The notes below the pieces were generated by a model that was not told where the DNA came from, ran no database searches, and saw only the letters and a list, made by a program, of their open reading frames with translations. A stretch of DNA of 16,763 nucleotides from CAYVNU01 sp964453265 (GTDB lineage Bacteria; Patescibacteriota; Doudnabacteria; UBA920): positions 1-16,763 of the forward strand of contig CAYVNU010000026.1 in assembly GCA_964453265.1 (NCBI GenBank), in the 5' to 3' direction. This document shows positions 7,713-13,868 of this stretch, one piece after another; position 1 is the stretch's first letter; each line of letters starts with the position of its first letter. The translations under genes were made by a program, and so were the position numbers.

Positions 7713-8051
7713 TTATTCTCCAAAATACCTGGCTGTTAGCTCTTCAGCTATTTTGTGAGACTCTGCATCGATTGTCTTATATCGGTGAATAATACATTCT
7801 ACCACTTCATGAAAAAATCTTTTTTTAAGTTCTTCTTTATTTATTTTTGGATTAAAATAAATATCAAAGTCATACCCCGCTGTTGATGCCGCGCACTCAA
7901 CCTCTTCTCCTTCATCAGATTCCATAACCAAAAAACTCAAACTCTCAAATTCAAAAACGTCTTGATCTTCAAAACTAAACTCATTTAGCAGCAAAACTAA
8001 TTCCTGCCAATTTATTTGATCGTAACTTTTTAATTCAAAAAATTCACTCAT
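7713..8051 (-). CDS. Small acidic protein with HExxE motif, possible metallohydrolase
   Basis: A 112-residue protein I do not recognise by name. Residues 1-60 are acidic and hydrophobic (WQELVLLLNEFSFEDQDVFE). Residues 66-110 hold FNPKINKEELKKRFFHEVVE, CIIHRYK and SHKIAEELTARYFGE. HEVVE (81-85), H89 and H99 resemble the helix of minimal zincin-like folds, where HExx(H/E) plus a later His or Glu bind metal, but no third ligand can be assigned with confidence. The ATG at 8049-8051 has GGTGAT 8 nt upstream. It is the first gene of a probable three-gene unit with the cyclase and the glycosyltransferase. A structural or regulatory helper is equally possible. Confidence 0.6.
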   Translation of the reverse strand: MSEFFELKSYDQINWQELVLLLNEFSFEDQDVFEFESLSFLVMESDEGEEVECAASTAGYDFDIYFNPKINKEELKKRFFHEVVECIIHRYKTIDAESHKIAEELTARYFGE

Positions 8052-8060
8052 ATATTTATC

Positions 8061-8120
8061 ACCCTACGCCAAGGCTTTAAATGTTGTGGCCAAAGGCCAC
8101 CCGTAGCTTTAGCGAAGGGT
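8061..8120. repeat. Nested inverted-repeat element downstream of tRNA-Ser
   Basis: Imperfect 16-bp arms ACCCTACGCCAAGGCT (8061-8076) and AGCTTTAGCGAAGGGT (8105-8120, three mismatches) enclose a perfect hairpin GTGGCC-AAA-GGCCAC (8086-8100). It abuts the 3' end of tRNA-Ser on the minus strand and may act as a processing or termination structure. It is GC-rich and REP-like compared with its surroundings. Confidence 0.6.
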
Positions 8121-8209
8121 GGCGGAGAGGGAGGGATTCGAACCCTCGAGCCCCGTAAAGGGCTAACGGTTTTCGAGACCGTCCGATTCAACCACTCTCG
8201 CACCTCTCC
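8120..8209 (-). tRNA. tRNA-Ser(CGA), CCA encoded
   Basis: A class II tRNA of 90 nt including an encoded CCA (8120-8122). Acceptor stem GGAGAGG/CCTCTCC with discriminator G, anticodon stem ACGGT/ACCGT around loop CTCGAAA (anticodon CGA, codon UCG), a long variable arm with stem AGCCC/GGGCT, and T arm GAGGG-TTCGAAT-CCCTC. The long variable arm and the G discriminator fit Ser. A promoter directly upstream overlaps the ddl terminator. Confidence 0.96.
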
Positions 8210-8229
8210 AGGACTAAGTGGACTTCCCT

Positions 8230-8258
8230 ATTATAAACAAAAAACCGCCCTTTGTCAG
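8230..8258 (-). promoter_or_regulatory. Promoter for tRNA-Ser
   Basis: On the minus strand, CTGACA (8253-8258), a 17-bp spacer and a perfect TATAAT (8230-8235). The expected start is about 10 nt before the mature tRNA. The -35 and spacer lie inside the terminator hairpin of the preceding ddl unit. Confidence 0.75.
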
Positions 8259-8263
8259 CGGTT
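8243..8263 (-). terminator. Rho-independent terminator of the ddl unit
   Basis: Arms AACCGC (8243-8248) and GCGGTT (8258-8263) around a 9-nt loop. On the minus strand the hairpin is followed by six T residues (GCGGTTTTTTG). It lies about 95 bp beyond the ddl stop. Confidence 0.75.
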
Positions 8264-8358
8264 GTTTGATATTGAACAGGTGATTGCAGTAACGAGTTCC
8301 ACGATGTTATGAGCGAATTAGGATGAAACAGAGTTTCTGTAGTTTTTTGTAGTGCATC
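8264..8358. other. Spacer between ddl stop and its terminator, nothing recognised
   Basis: Together with 8052-8263 this makes a 307-bp stretch without a protein gene. The left part holds the nested repeat, tRNA-Ser, its promoter and the ddl terminator. These 95 bp show no ORF, RNA or convincing structure, apart from a weak inverted repeat around ACAGAGTTTCTGT. Confidence 0.5.
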
Positions 8359-9537
8359 TTATTGTAGTTTCCCCTTTGCTCCTCCAAGCCCCTTAAGCAC
8401 GCTAGACTCAAAAGAAAAATTTACTGAACGCTTTTCTTTAAAGTTTTCTTCCGCAAACTCTATCAGCATTTTTAAAAGTTCATTTAATTCTACTCCGCTT
8501 GCTTTCCAGAGGTGGTGGTACAAAGTGCCAGGCAGCGGGTTTATTTCGTTGGCGTAAAACATTTTAGTTTGTTTGTCCAGCAAGAAATCTACTCTGGCTA
8601 TGCCGCTGCATTCAACTGCTTTATAAACCTGCAGCGCGGTGTCTTGTATTTTTTTTGTTAGGTCTTCGTCTATGCGGGCAGGGATAACCATTTTATTTTG
8701 CGCTTTGCCGGTCTGCGCGCCGCCGTCTGCAATATACTTGTCGTTAAAATCAAACAAGTCTTGTGTATAAACTGACTCCTGCAGTAGCGAAGCTCTGGGA
8801 GAATTGTTTCCTATGACACAACAAGTTACGTCCATTAAATTTTCCACTGCTTCTTCTACTATTACTTTGTGGTCATAATAAAAAGCTACTTCCATTTTTT
8901 GTTCAAAATCTTTTTCGTCCTTAGCCTTGCCAATGCCAATGCTAGAACCCAAGTGCACGGGCTTAACAAACACGGGAAACTTTAAAGTTTGTTTAATGCT
9001 CTGAATAATTTTATTTTTATTTACCTGCCAATCGTCTTTCTTAAAATAAACAAACTTGGTGGTCGGTATATTATTCACCACATACTGCTGCTTAGTTAAA
9101 ACCTTGTCCATAGAAATTGCGCTTGCCGGCACGCCGCAACCAATGTAAGGTAAACCAAACATTTCAAACAAACCCTGTATAGTCCCGTCTTCCCCATATG
9201 TTCCATGAAGCGCAGGAAAAGCCAAATCTATAACAATCGATTTCCCTAATATCCCTTTTTTCTTAAACACCATTTTCCCAATCGACTCTTGCATGTCTAA
9301 ATAGTATTCAGTGTATTTATCCCCCTCCCCTCCTAAGGGGAGGGCCGGGGAGAGGTTGCTTGAAAATAATTTCAAATCACCTAACTCCTCACCTAACATC
9401 CACCTCCCTTGCTTAGTAATATAAACCGGCGTCACCGAATGCCCCAAACCTTTAAGTCCGTTAATAATTAAATTCGCGGTAATAATAGAGATGTCGTGCT
9501 CTACAGAACCGCTGCCAAAAAATACTCCGATGTTCAT
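8359..9537 (-). CDS. ddl: D-alanine--D-alanine ligase
   Basis: An ATP-grasp enzyme joining two D-Ala for peptidoglycan. From the ATG at 9535-9537 it is 392 residues and begins MNIGVFFGSGSVEHDISIIT, matching the MKIGVLFGGxSxEHxVS start of the family. A TTG 18 bp upstream is open but would add six unconserved residues. Motifs: FPALHGTYGEDGTIQGLFE, GCGVPASAISMDK, FVKPVHLGSSIGI (ATP-grasp), SGIARVDFL and NEINPLPGTLYHHLWKASG (metal and substrate site; family usually NxxPG). It is longer than the usual 310-370 residues, partly because of an in-frame repeat encoding LSPALPLGGEGD (9321-9359) and a Gly/Lys-rich tail. It is the last gene of the murF-alr-methyltransferase-four-helix-ddl series. Confidence 0.95.
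   Translation of the reverse strand: MNIGVFFGSGSVEHDISIITANLIINGLKGLGHSVTPVYITKQGRWMLGEELGDLKLFSSNLSPALPLGGEGDKYTEYYLDMQESIGKMVFKKKGILGKSIVIDLAFPALHGTYGEDGTIQGLFEMFGLPYIGCGVPASAISMDKVLTKQQYVVNNIPTTKFVYFKKDDWQVNKNKIIQSIKQTLKFPVFVKPVHLGSSIGIGKAKDEKDFEQKMEVAFYYDHKVIVEEAVENLMDVTCCVIGNNSPRASLLQESVYTQDLFDFNDKYIADGGAQTGKAQNKMVIPARIDEDLTKKIQDTALQVYKAVECSGIARVDFLLDKQTKMFYANEINPLPGTLYHHLWKASGVELNELLKMLIEFAEENFKEKRSVNFSFESSVLKGLGGAKGKLQ
9321..9359. repeat. GC-rich palindromic repeat inserted in frame in ddl
   Basis: A perfect 9-bp stem CCCTCCCCT (9323-9331) / AGGGGAGGG (9336-9344) followed by GCCGGGGAGAGG. It encodes part of SNLSPALPLGGEGD, a segment with no counterpart in the conserved ligase core and placed in a variable region between the N-terminal beta strands. 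It is a dispersed-repeat type, not normal coding sequence. Confidence 0.7.
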
Positions 9538-9575
9538 ATAATTTTTAATTTCCAATTTTATAATTTTTAAATAAT

Positions 9576-9640
9576 TTACTTTTCATTACTTTTTGATATT
9601 TTAGCAAAAATTAATGTTAATTCATGCGCTTCTTTCCAAA
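9576..9640 (-). pseudogene. Out-of-frame C-terminus of the four-helix-bundle gene
   Basis: On the minus strand, immediately after the A/T homopolymer at 9638-9647, the shifted frame reads FWKEAHELTLIFAKISKSNEK and then TAA at 9576-9578. WKEAxELTLIFAKI is the expected last helix of the four-helix-bundle (S23-like) family. Adding one base in the AAAAATTTTT tract would join it to the upstream ORF. Confidence 0.8.
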
Positions 9641-9919
9641 AATTTTTAATTGTTCTTTATGTTCCTCAATAACAGTGGCTAGCATTCTTATCCAATGCTT
9701 AGTTTCATTGGACTCCTTTTGAGAAATTCTTATTTTATTATAAAAATCTTTTTTAGAACTTGCCTGGTTTGCTTCCATATAATTAGCACCTATACTTGTT
9801 GCTGAACGAACAAGTTGGCTTATTAAAGGCTTGGTTATATGATCTGCCTTGATAGCTTTTAAAAATTTTAAAATATTTTCACCAAACTTTGCTGTACGCT
9901 CCTCGAGATCATAATTCAT
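9617..9919 (-). CDS. Four-helix-bundle (23S rRNA IVS / S23-like) protein, frameshifted at the C-terminus
   Basis: As it stands this is a 100-residue ORF. Residues 1-85 match the family: NYDLEERTAKFGENILKFLK, LISQLVRSATSIGANYMEAN, KIRISQKESNETKHWIRML. The product is a small four-helix bundle first noted in intervening sequences of 23S rRNA and widespread in Patescibacteria and Bacteroidetes; its function is not settled. The last residues KIFGKKRMN are not family-like, whereas the next frame supplies the missing fourth helix down to 9576. A 1-nt loss in the AAAAATTTTT run at 9638-9647 explains this. It may be a real mutation, an assembly error at a homopolymer, or slippage expression. It sits between a methyltransferase gene and ddl. 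Confidence 0.85.
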   Translation of the reverse strand: MNYDLEERTAKFGENILKFLKAIKADHITKPLISQLVRSATSIGANYMEANQASSKKDFYNKIRISQKESNETKHWIRMLATVIEEHKEQLKIFGKKRMN

Positions 9920-9983
9920 AGGAGTTTATTTAAAAATTTAAAACTACAAAATTAAAAATTTGTTAGCTTATTATTCTCAAATT

Positions 9984-10910
9984 TTACTTAATCCTTGTAA
10001 CTTTATAAACCACCGGAGTCCAAGACTCTTCACTGGGTTGTATTTTTACAATTTCAAACTCTCTGTTATCAAGCGTAAATGTTTTTTGCGGTAAAACTAA
10101 TGCCATTTTTTTATAAAAGTTATGGTGTCTGTCATTAAAATCCTTTTCATAAGCAGTCTTGGTTATATTTAATAAAATGCCAATCGCCACACCAGAACAA
10201 GCCGGGTACTTTGTTCCACAAGCAAATAACAAAACTCCATTTTCATTTAAACTTCTTACTGACTGGTCAAAGGCTAATTCGGGGTCTGCACTATACATAA
10301 CTGCATTTAGAGTAGTAACTAAATCGAATTTAGAGTCAAATTCTTCCGGCATTAATTCCATTAAACCTAATTTAAAATTTACGCCGTTTTTTGCTTCCGC
10401 ACCTTCGTACATAGGAGCAAGTCCCCACACACTCACTTTGTCTCCATATTTTTGCCTAACCTCTTCTAAAAATAAACCTTCAGCGCAACCAATGTCTAAT
10501 ATTTTAACTTTTTCTTTTTTATTTTGAGCTGTGCGTTCATTAATAAATTTTTCTATATCTTCGCCTAAATATGTTGAATATTCTTTCAAACCTACATCCC
10601 GTTTATCAAAATGGTATGAAAAATATCTAACCAACTCTTCATCTGTTCCGGTTACGGCTTTCAAAGTAGCCAAAGTTATATCAACTCCCTCCTTAATCCA
10701 ATCCGGTATTAATATATCTAAAAATTGAGCATTCGAAATTGCCCAGTATTTAGCCAAAGCTTCTATTTTCTGGCTTTCAATTTTTCTGTTTCCCGCGCTC
10801 TCAACCAGCTTTGCATAAAAATAGTTTTTTAAAACTTCTACTGCTCTTTCAGCAAAAGCTTTTAACTCACTTTCTGAATAATTCTGACCAAAAGTCTCAA
10901 ATTCTGACAT
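9984..10910 (-). CDS. Class I SAM-dependent methyltransferase
   Basis: A 308-residue protein. A helical N-terminal region (about 1-130) is followed by a Rossmann-type methyltransferase domain: motif I VKILDIGCAEGLFLEEV (about 135-151), FDLVTTLNAVMYSADPELAF (motif IV/post-IV, about 195-214) and NENGVLLFACGTKYP (about 222-236). SAM would bind at DIGCAEG. The N-terminal extension (KYWAISNAQFLDILIPDWIK) is not one I recognise and may select the substrate, which cannot be told from sequence. It begins 9 bp after the alr stop and ends before the four-helix-bundle gene, within the D-Ala cell-wall series. That context hints at envelope or precursor modification but does not prove it. Confidence 0.85.
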   Translation of the reverse strand: MSEFETFGQNYSESELKAFAERAVEVLKNYFYAKLVESAGNRKIESQKIEALAKYWAISNAQFLDILIPDWIKEGVDITLATLKAVTGTDEELVRYFSYHFDKRDVGLKEYSTYLGEDIEKFINERTAQNKKEKVKILDIGCAEGLFLEEVRQKYGDKVSVWGLAPMYEGAEAKNGVNFKLGLMELMPEEFDSKFDLVTTLNAVMYSADPELAFDQSVRSLNENGVLLFACGTKYPACSGVAIGILLNITKTAYEKDFNDRHHNFYKKMALVLPQKTFTLDNREFEIVKIQPSEESWTPVVYKVTRIK

Positions 10911-10919
10911 GAAAATATA

Positions 10920-12056
10920 TTAAACAATTATTCTTTTTAAATGTTGCGGGAAATGTATAGCCACTTCATAGCGGCTTGTTCCGCAAATTTTAATTATGCT
11001 TTCAATAGAATTTTTGTCTTGACTATTAGGGCTAATTATTTGCACTTCGTCTTCTAGTTTAACATCTAAAGCAGCAGTTACATCTACACTACACATATTC
11101 ATACTTACCCTCCCAACTATAGGACACTCTAGACCTTTTACTTTAACAAAAGCCTTGTTTGAAAGCCTGACGTCCAAACCCTCATTGTAACCCACCGGCA
11201 CTGTTGCAATTTTTGTGAGGGTTGATGTTGTATATGTAGTATTGTAACCTACTTTTTCTCCTGCGGGAATAGTTTTTATACTGGTTATTTTAGACACCAT
11301 TTCCAAAGCTGGCTGTAACTCAAGTTCTCTAAACTGAGAATTGTTAAACCCGTAAAGACCAATACCCAAACGGCCGACATTAGCTTTTATTTCCGGCAAA
11401 TAAAAAGCTCCGGCAGAGTTAGACAAATGAAAATATTTTATATTTTCAAACTCGTTTTGTAATTTGTTATGAACTTCGTTCCAAACTTTTATCTGCTTTT
11501 GGGTAAAATCTTTTGTACTACCGTCTGAGTCAGCAAAATGACTGCATGCGCCTTCAAGTAAAATATTTTTATTGATATGAATAATTTTTAAAGCCTCGTC
11601 TAGCTGCTCTGGCAATATACCTTGTCTGTGCATGCCCGTGTCTATTTTTAAATGAAAGTTAGTGGTTTGGTTTAAAACCGGCGATATATTTTTTAACTGC
11701 TCTAAATCTATAATTGCAAAACTAACATTTTTTAAATTACACTTAGTTATTTGTTCGTTGGTTGCATAACCTAAAACCAAAATTTTAGTTTTTATTCCGG
11801 CGCGTCTTAAAACTAAAGCTTCGTAAAAAGAGTCCACCATAAAAAATGGTGTATTTTGGTTGTCTAATATAGATGCTACTTCCACCAAACCGTGACCATA
11901 CGCATTGCTTTTTAAAACCGGCGCAAACTGAAATTTAGGATATGTCTTTTTAAAAGACTCCAAATTATGCAAAATCGCCTCTTTAGAAATTCTAATTTCT
12001 ATAAGAGGCTCGTACTTAACCCTGGGTTTTAAAATTTTTTGTAAAAGATTTTTCAT
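10920..12056 (-). CDS. alr: Alanine racemase
   Basis: A 378-residue PLP enzyme interconverting L- and D-alanine. A TIM-barrel domain carries APVLKSNAYGHGLVEVA with the PLP lysine at about K49, then HLKIDTGMHRQGI, HLSNSAGAFYLP and RLGIGLYGF. The C-terminal beta domain supplies the second catalytic base, Tyr in EKVGYNTTY (about Y271), and GRVSMNMCSVDVT near the active site. Length is normal. The ATG gives a basic N-terminal extension (MKNLLQKILKPRVKY) before the usual substrate-domain strand. The 37-bp gap from murF consists mostly of a TAGTAAG-type simple repeat, and the methyltransferase gene follows 9 bp later. It supplies D-Ala to Ddl in the same unit. Confidence 0.96.
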   Translation of the reverse strand: MKNLLQKILKPRVKYEPLIEIRISKEAILHNLESFKKTYPKFQFAPVLKSNAYGHGLVEVASILDNQNTPFFMVDSFYEALVLRRAGIKTKILVLGYATNEQITKCNLKNVSFAIIDLEQLKNISPVLNQTTNFHLKIDTGMHRQGILPEQLDEALKIIHINKNILLEGACSHFADSDGSTKDFTQKQIKVWNEVHNKLQNEFENIKYFHLSNSAGAFYLPEIKANVGRLGIGLYGFNNSQFRELELQPALEMVSKITSIKTIPAGEKVGYNTTYTTSTLTKIATVPVGYNEGLDVRLSNKAFVKVKGLECPIVGRVSMNMCSVDVTAALDVKLEDEVQIISPNSQDKNSIESIIKICGTSRYEVAIHFPQHLKRIIV

Positions 12057-12066
12057 ATATCTTCTT

Positions 12067-12093
12067 GCTACTTACTACCTACTACTTACTACT
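12067..12093. repeat. Simple-sequence tract between murF and alr
   Basis: CTACTTACTACCTACTACTT and following bases form an approximate 7-8 bp repeat (CTACTTA/CTACCTA units) filling almost the whole gap between the murF stop and the alr start codon. The same unit appears inside murF at 13264-13287. A purine-rich CAAGAAG just before the alr ATG, on the minus strand, is the only RBS-like sequence. Confidence 0.7.
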
Positions 12094-13530
12094 CTATATA
12101 TACTGGTCTCCCCAGTCATTCTGAAACACCACCACGTCGCCAGGTTTTAAAATAGTAGATAGTGATGTATGTGCCTGTTGCGCGGTTTCGAACCACAAAA
12201 TAGTGGGTAGTGGGTAGTGGGTAGTGGGTAGTCCTGACTTAATACCCTGTTCTATCCAAGGCGTAACACTGTTTTTAATTAACACCACTACATCTGCCAC
12301 GCCGGCAAGCTCTTTTCCAATTTGGCGATGAACCTCAGCGGATGCCTTGCCAATTTCCACTAACCCAGGAGTTATAAAAACTTTTCTGCGATTTGTTCCG
12401 CCAGAGGCGGATCCGCCTTTGGCGGAAAACCGAGACAAAACTTTAATTGCTTCCCTAACTCCGTCTGGGTTACCATTATATGCGTCGTCTATTACTAACA
12501 TATTTCCGGCCGACCGAATTGGTTGCAGCCTATGCTCAACCGGTTTTATGGCTTCTACACCTTTTTTTATATCTTCTAAAGGCATGTCAAGCAAAGCGGC
12601 AACCTGCATAGCAGCATCTACAAAAGCTAAACCATATTCTCCAAGTAACTTTACTTTAAAATTTATACCGTTTGCTTCCCCGCTCCAGCATAAATTTTCA
12701 ACATCAAAATTTTTATTTAAAATATGTTCGGTAGAAAATTGCTTAACGGTATAATTTTTCCAAATATAATTTTGAAAGTTTTTTACGACTTGCTGATTAT
12801 TGCCGTTTAAATATAAATACCCGCCCTCTTTCAAATTAGTTGCAACCTCAAATATTGTATCTACAATTCTTTCTATGCTGCCCATTCTTTCCAAATGCGC
12901 TTCATTTACCCCGGTAACCACGGCAATGTCAGGCGGAGTAATTTTACACAGCTCCCCAATGTCGCCCTTGTAATGCTCGCCCATTTCTACAATTAAAATT
13001 TCTGCCGTCGCATCTACATTCTTTAATATCCAGCGGCTAATGCCAACTGGAGTATTTACGCTCTCGGGCGTACTAAGCACTTTGTGCTTTACACTAAGCA
13101 CTGTTCTTAACACTTCCTTCATAGTTGTCTTCCCATAACTACCTGCAATGCCAATTATCTTAATTTGAGATTTAAGATTTAAGATTTTAGACTTAGCTCT
13201 AACAATAACAATTTGTTTTAGTAAAAAATCTACAGGCCAAAGCAGGAGCAAAGCGAAAGCAAATAGTAAGCAGTAAGTAGTAAGTAGAATGAGACCAACT
13301 AAGATTGCAGCAATATACGACCAAAACATTAAGCCAATAATTATTAACAAATGTAACCCCATTGCCATTAAAAACAACGCCTTTGCCTTAGAGGTCCAAA
13401 CCAAGCTTTTCCGCTGCTCCCCCCTTGGCCAAAAACCTTTTTTAAAAAGCAACTTAAAATACCGCCCGAGTTCGTAATTCTCAAGTTGAAGTAAATAGAG
13501 TTGATATTTAATTATTTTAATAATATACAT
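12094..13530 (-). CDS. murF: Membrane-anchored MurF-type Mur ligase
   Basis: A 478-residue Mur ligase adding D-Ala-D-Ala to UDP-MurNAc-tripeptide. The usual soluble N-terminal substrate domain is replaced by a basic leader and two or three membrane helices (about 51-70, 72-100). The ATPase domain has GIAGSYGKTT (127-136), PESVNTPVG, LIVEMGEHYKGDIG and GVNEAHLERMGS (207-218). The C-terminal domain has EHRLQ (332-336) and DDAYNGNPDG (348-357), the MurF hallmark. Several repeats are embedded in frame: TAGTAAG units in the second membrane helix (LLTTYCLL), a TTAAGAT tract before the P-loop, a palindrome encoding KGGSASGGT, and four 7-bp TAGTGGG units encoding LPTTHYPLPT. It heads the cell-wall series. 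MurF assignment is strong; loss of the normal N-domain means substrate recognition must differ. Confidence 0.87.
   Translation of the reverse strand: MYIIKIIKYQLYLLQLENYELGRYFKLLFKKGFWPRGEQRKSLVWTSKAKALFLMAMGLHLLIIIGLMFWSYIAAILVGLILLTTYCLLFAFALLLLWPVDFLLKQIVIVRAKSKILNLKSQIKIIGIAGSYGKTTMKEVLRTVLSVKHKVLSTPESVNTPVGISRWILKNVDATAEILIVEMGEHYKGDIGELCKITPPDIAVVTGVNEAHLERMGSIERIVDTIFEVATNLKEGGYLYLNGNNQQVVKNFQNYIWKNYTVKQFSTEHILNKNFDVENLCWSGEANGINFKVKLLGEYGLAFVDAAMQVAALLDMPLEDIKKGVEAIKPVEHRLQPIRSAGNMLVIDDAYNGNPDGVREAIKVLSRFSAKGGSASGGTNRRKVFITPGLVEIGKASAEVHRQIGKELAGVADVVVLIKNSVTPWIEQGIKSGLPTTHYPLPTILWFETAQQAHTSLSTILKPGDVVVFQNDWGDQYI
12201..12232. repeat. 7-bp tandem repeat inside murF
   Basis: Four exact copies of TAGTGGG plus TAGT. 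On the coding strand it encodes LPTTHYPLPT near the C-terminus. Because the unit is 7 bp, gain or loss of one copy shifts the frame. Confidence 0.9.
12396..12427. repeat. 32-bp palindrome inside murF
   Basis: Arms TTCCGCCAGAGGCGGA (12396-12411) and TCCGCCTTTGGCGGAA (12412-12427) are complementary with one mismatch. It encodes SAKGGSASGGTN between the DDAYNGNPDG helix and the next beta strand. A shorter relative (TCCGCCT/AGGCGGA) lies in non-coding DNA at 16269-16285. Confidence 0.88.
13167..13195. repeat. TTAAGAT-type tandem tract inside murF
   Basis: GAGATTTAAGATTTAAGATT and following bases are roughly three copies of a 7-bp AT unit. On the coding strand it gives KSKILNLKSQI, the linker between the membrane region and the ATPase domain. 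Confidence 0.7.
13264..13287. repeat. AGTAAGT tandem tract inside murF
   Basis: Three near-exact 7-bp units (AGTAAGC, AGTAAGT, AGTAAGT) encode ILLTTYCLL within the predicted second membrane helix. It is the same family as the intergenic tract at 12067-12093. Confidence 0.75.
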
Positions 13531-13538
13531 AGTGTATT

Positions 13539-13580
13539 GTCATTGCGAGTCCCAAGTGCATCCGAGGGACGAAGCAATCT
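13539..13580 (+). repeat. Inverted repeat copy 1, left side of the GIY-YIG unit
   Basis: It reads GTCATTGCGAGT, a variable middle containing GCATCCGA, and GAAGCAATCT. It ends one base before the GIY-YIG stop codon and begins 8 bp before the murF start codon (murF leads away on the minus strand). It matches copy 2 (13869-13896) in reverse complement in three blocks of 12, 8 and 8 bases. Confidence 0.85.
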
Positions 13581-13581
13581 T

Positions 13582-13863
13582 TTAAATTATTGTATTGAAC
13601 AAATCTTCCCACTTTGGATTCATTTTATTTATCAAATTAATCTTTTTTTGCCTTGATCCAGCTTTAAGTTGTTTTTCTCTTTCAATTGCTGAAACAATAC
13701 TTTCGGTTGCTTCAAAATAAACAAGTTTATTAACATTATATTTTTCTGTAAAACCTTTAACAAATTTATTCTTGTGCTCATAAACCCTGCGCACAATATC
13801 ATTTGTTACCCCAATATATAAAACTTTGTTTGTAAAGTTAGTTAAAATATAAACGTAAAACAT
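13582..13863 (-). CDS. GIY-YIG nuclease domain protein (UPF0213-like)
   Basis: A 93-residue single-domain GIY-YIG protein. FYVYILTNFTNKVLYIGVTN gives the GIY...YIG strands (here VYI and YIG). R25-R26 in DIVRRVYEH supplies the catalytic Arg, and KLVYFEATESIVSAIEREKQ carries the metal-binding Glu. The tail KAGSRQKKINLINKMNPKWEDL is the usual end of the stand-alone family. GIY-YIG domains cut DNA in homing endonucleases, UvrC and restriction enzymes; the small stand-alone members have no agreed function. The ORF fills the space between two inverted repeats almost exactly: 1 bp beyond its stop and 5 bp before its ATG. It therefore has no separate promoter space and looks like cargo or driver of a mini mobile element lying between murF and the zincin-like gene. 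Confidence 0.93.
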   Translation of the reverse strand: MFYVYILTNFTNKVLYIGVTNDIVRRVYEHKNKFVKGFTEKYNVNKLVYFEATESIVSAIEREKQLKAGSRQKKINLINKMNPKWEDLFNTII

Positions 13864-13868
13864 ATTTT

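Noticed and set aside
9538..9555. TTG start extending ddl by six residues (MEIKNY)
   Set aside because: The ATG at 9535-9537 matches the conserved family N-terminus and the extension is AT-rich, unconserved sequence.
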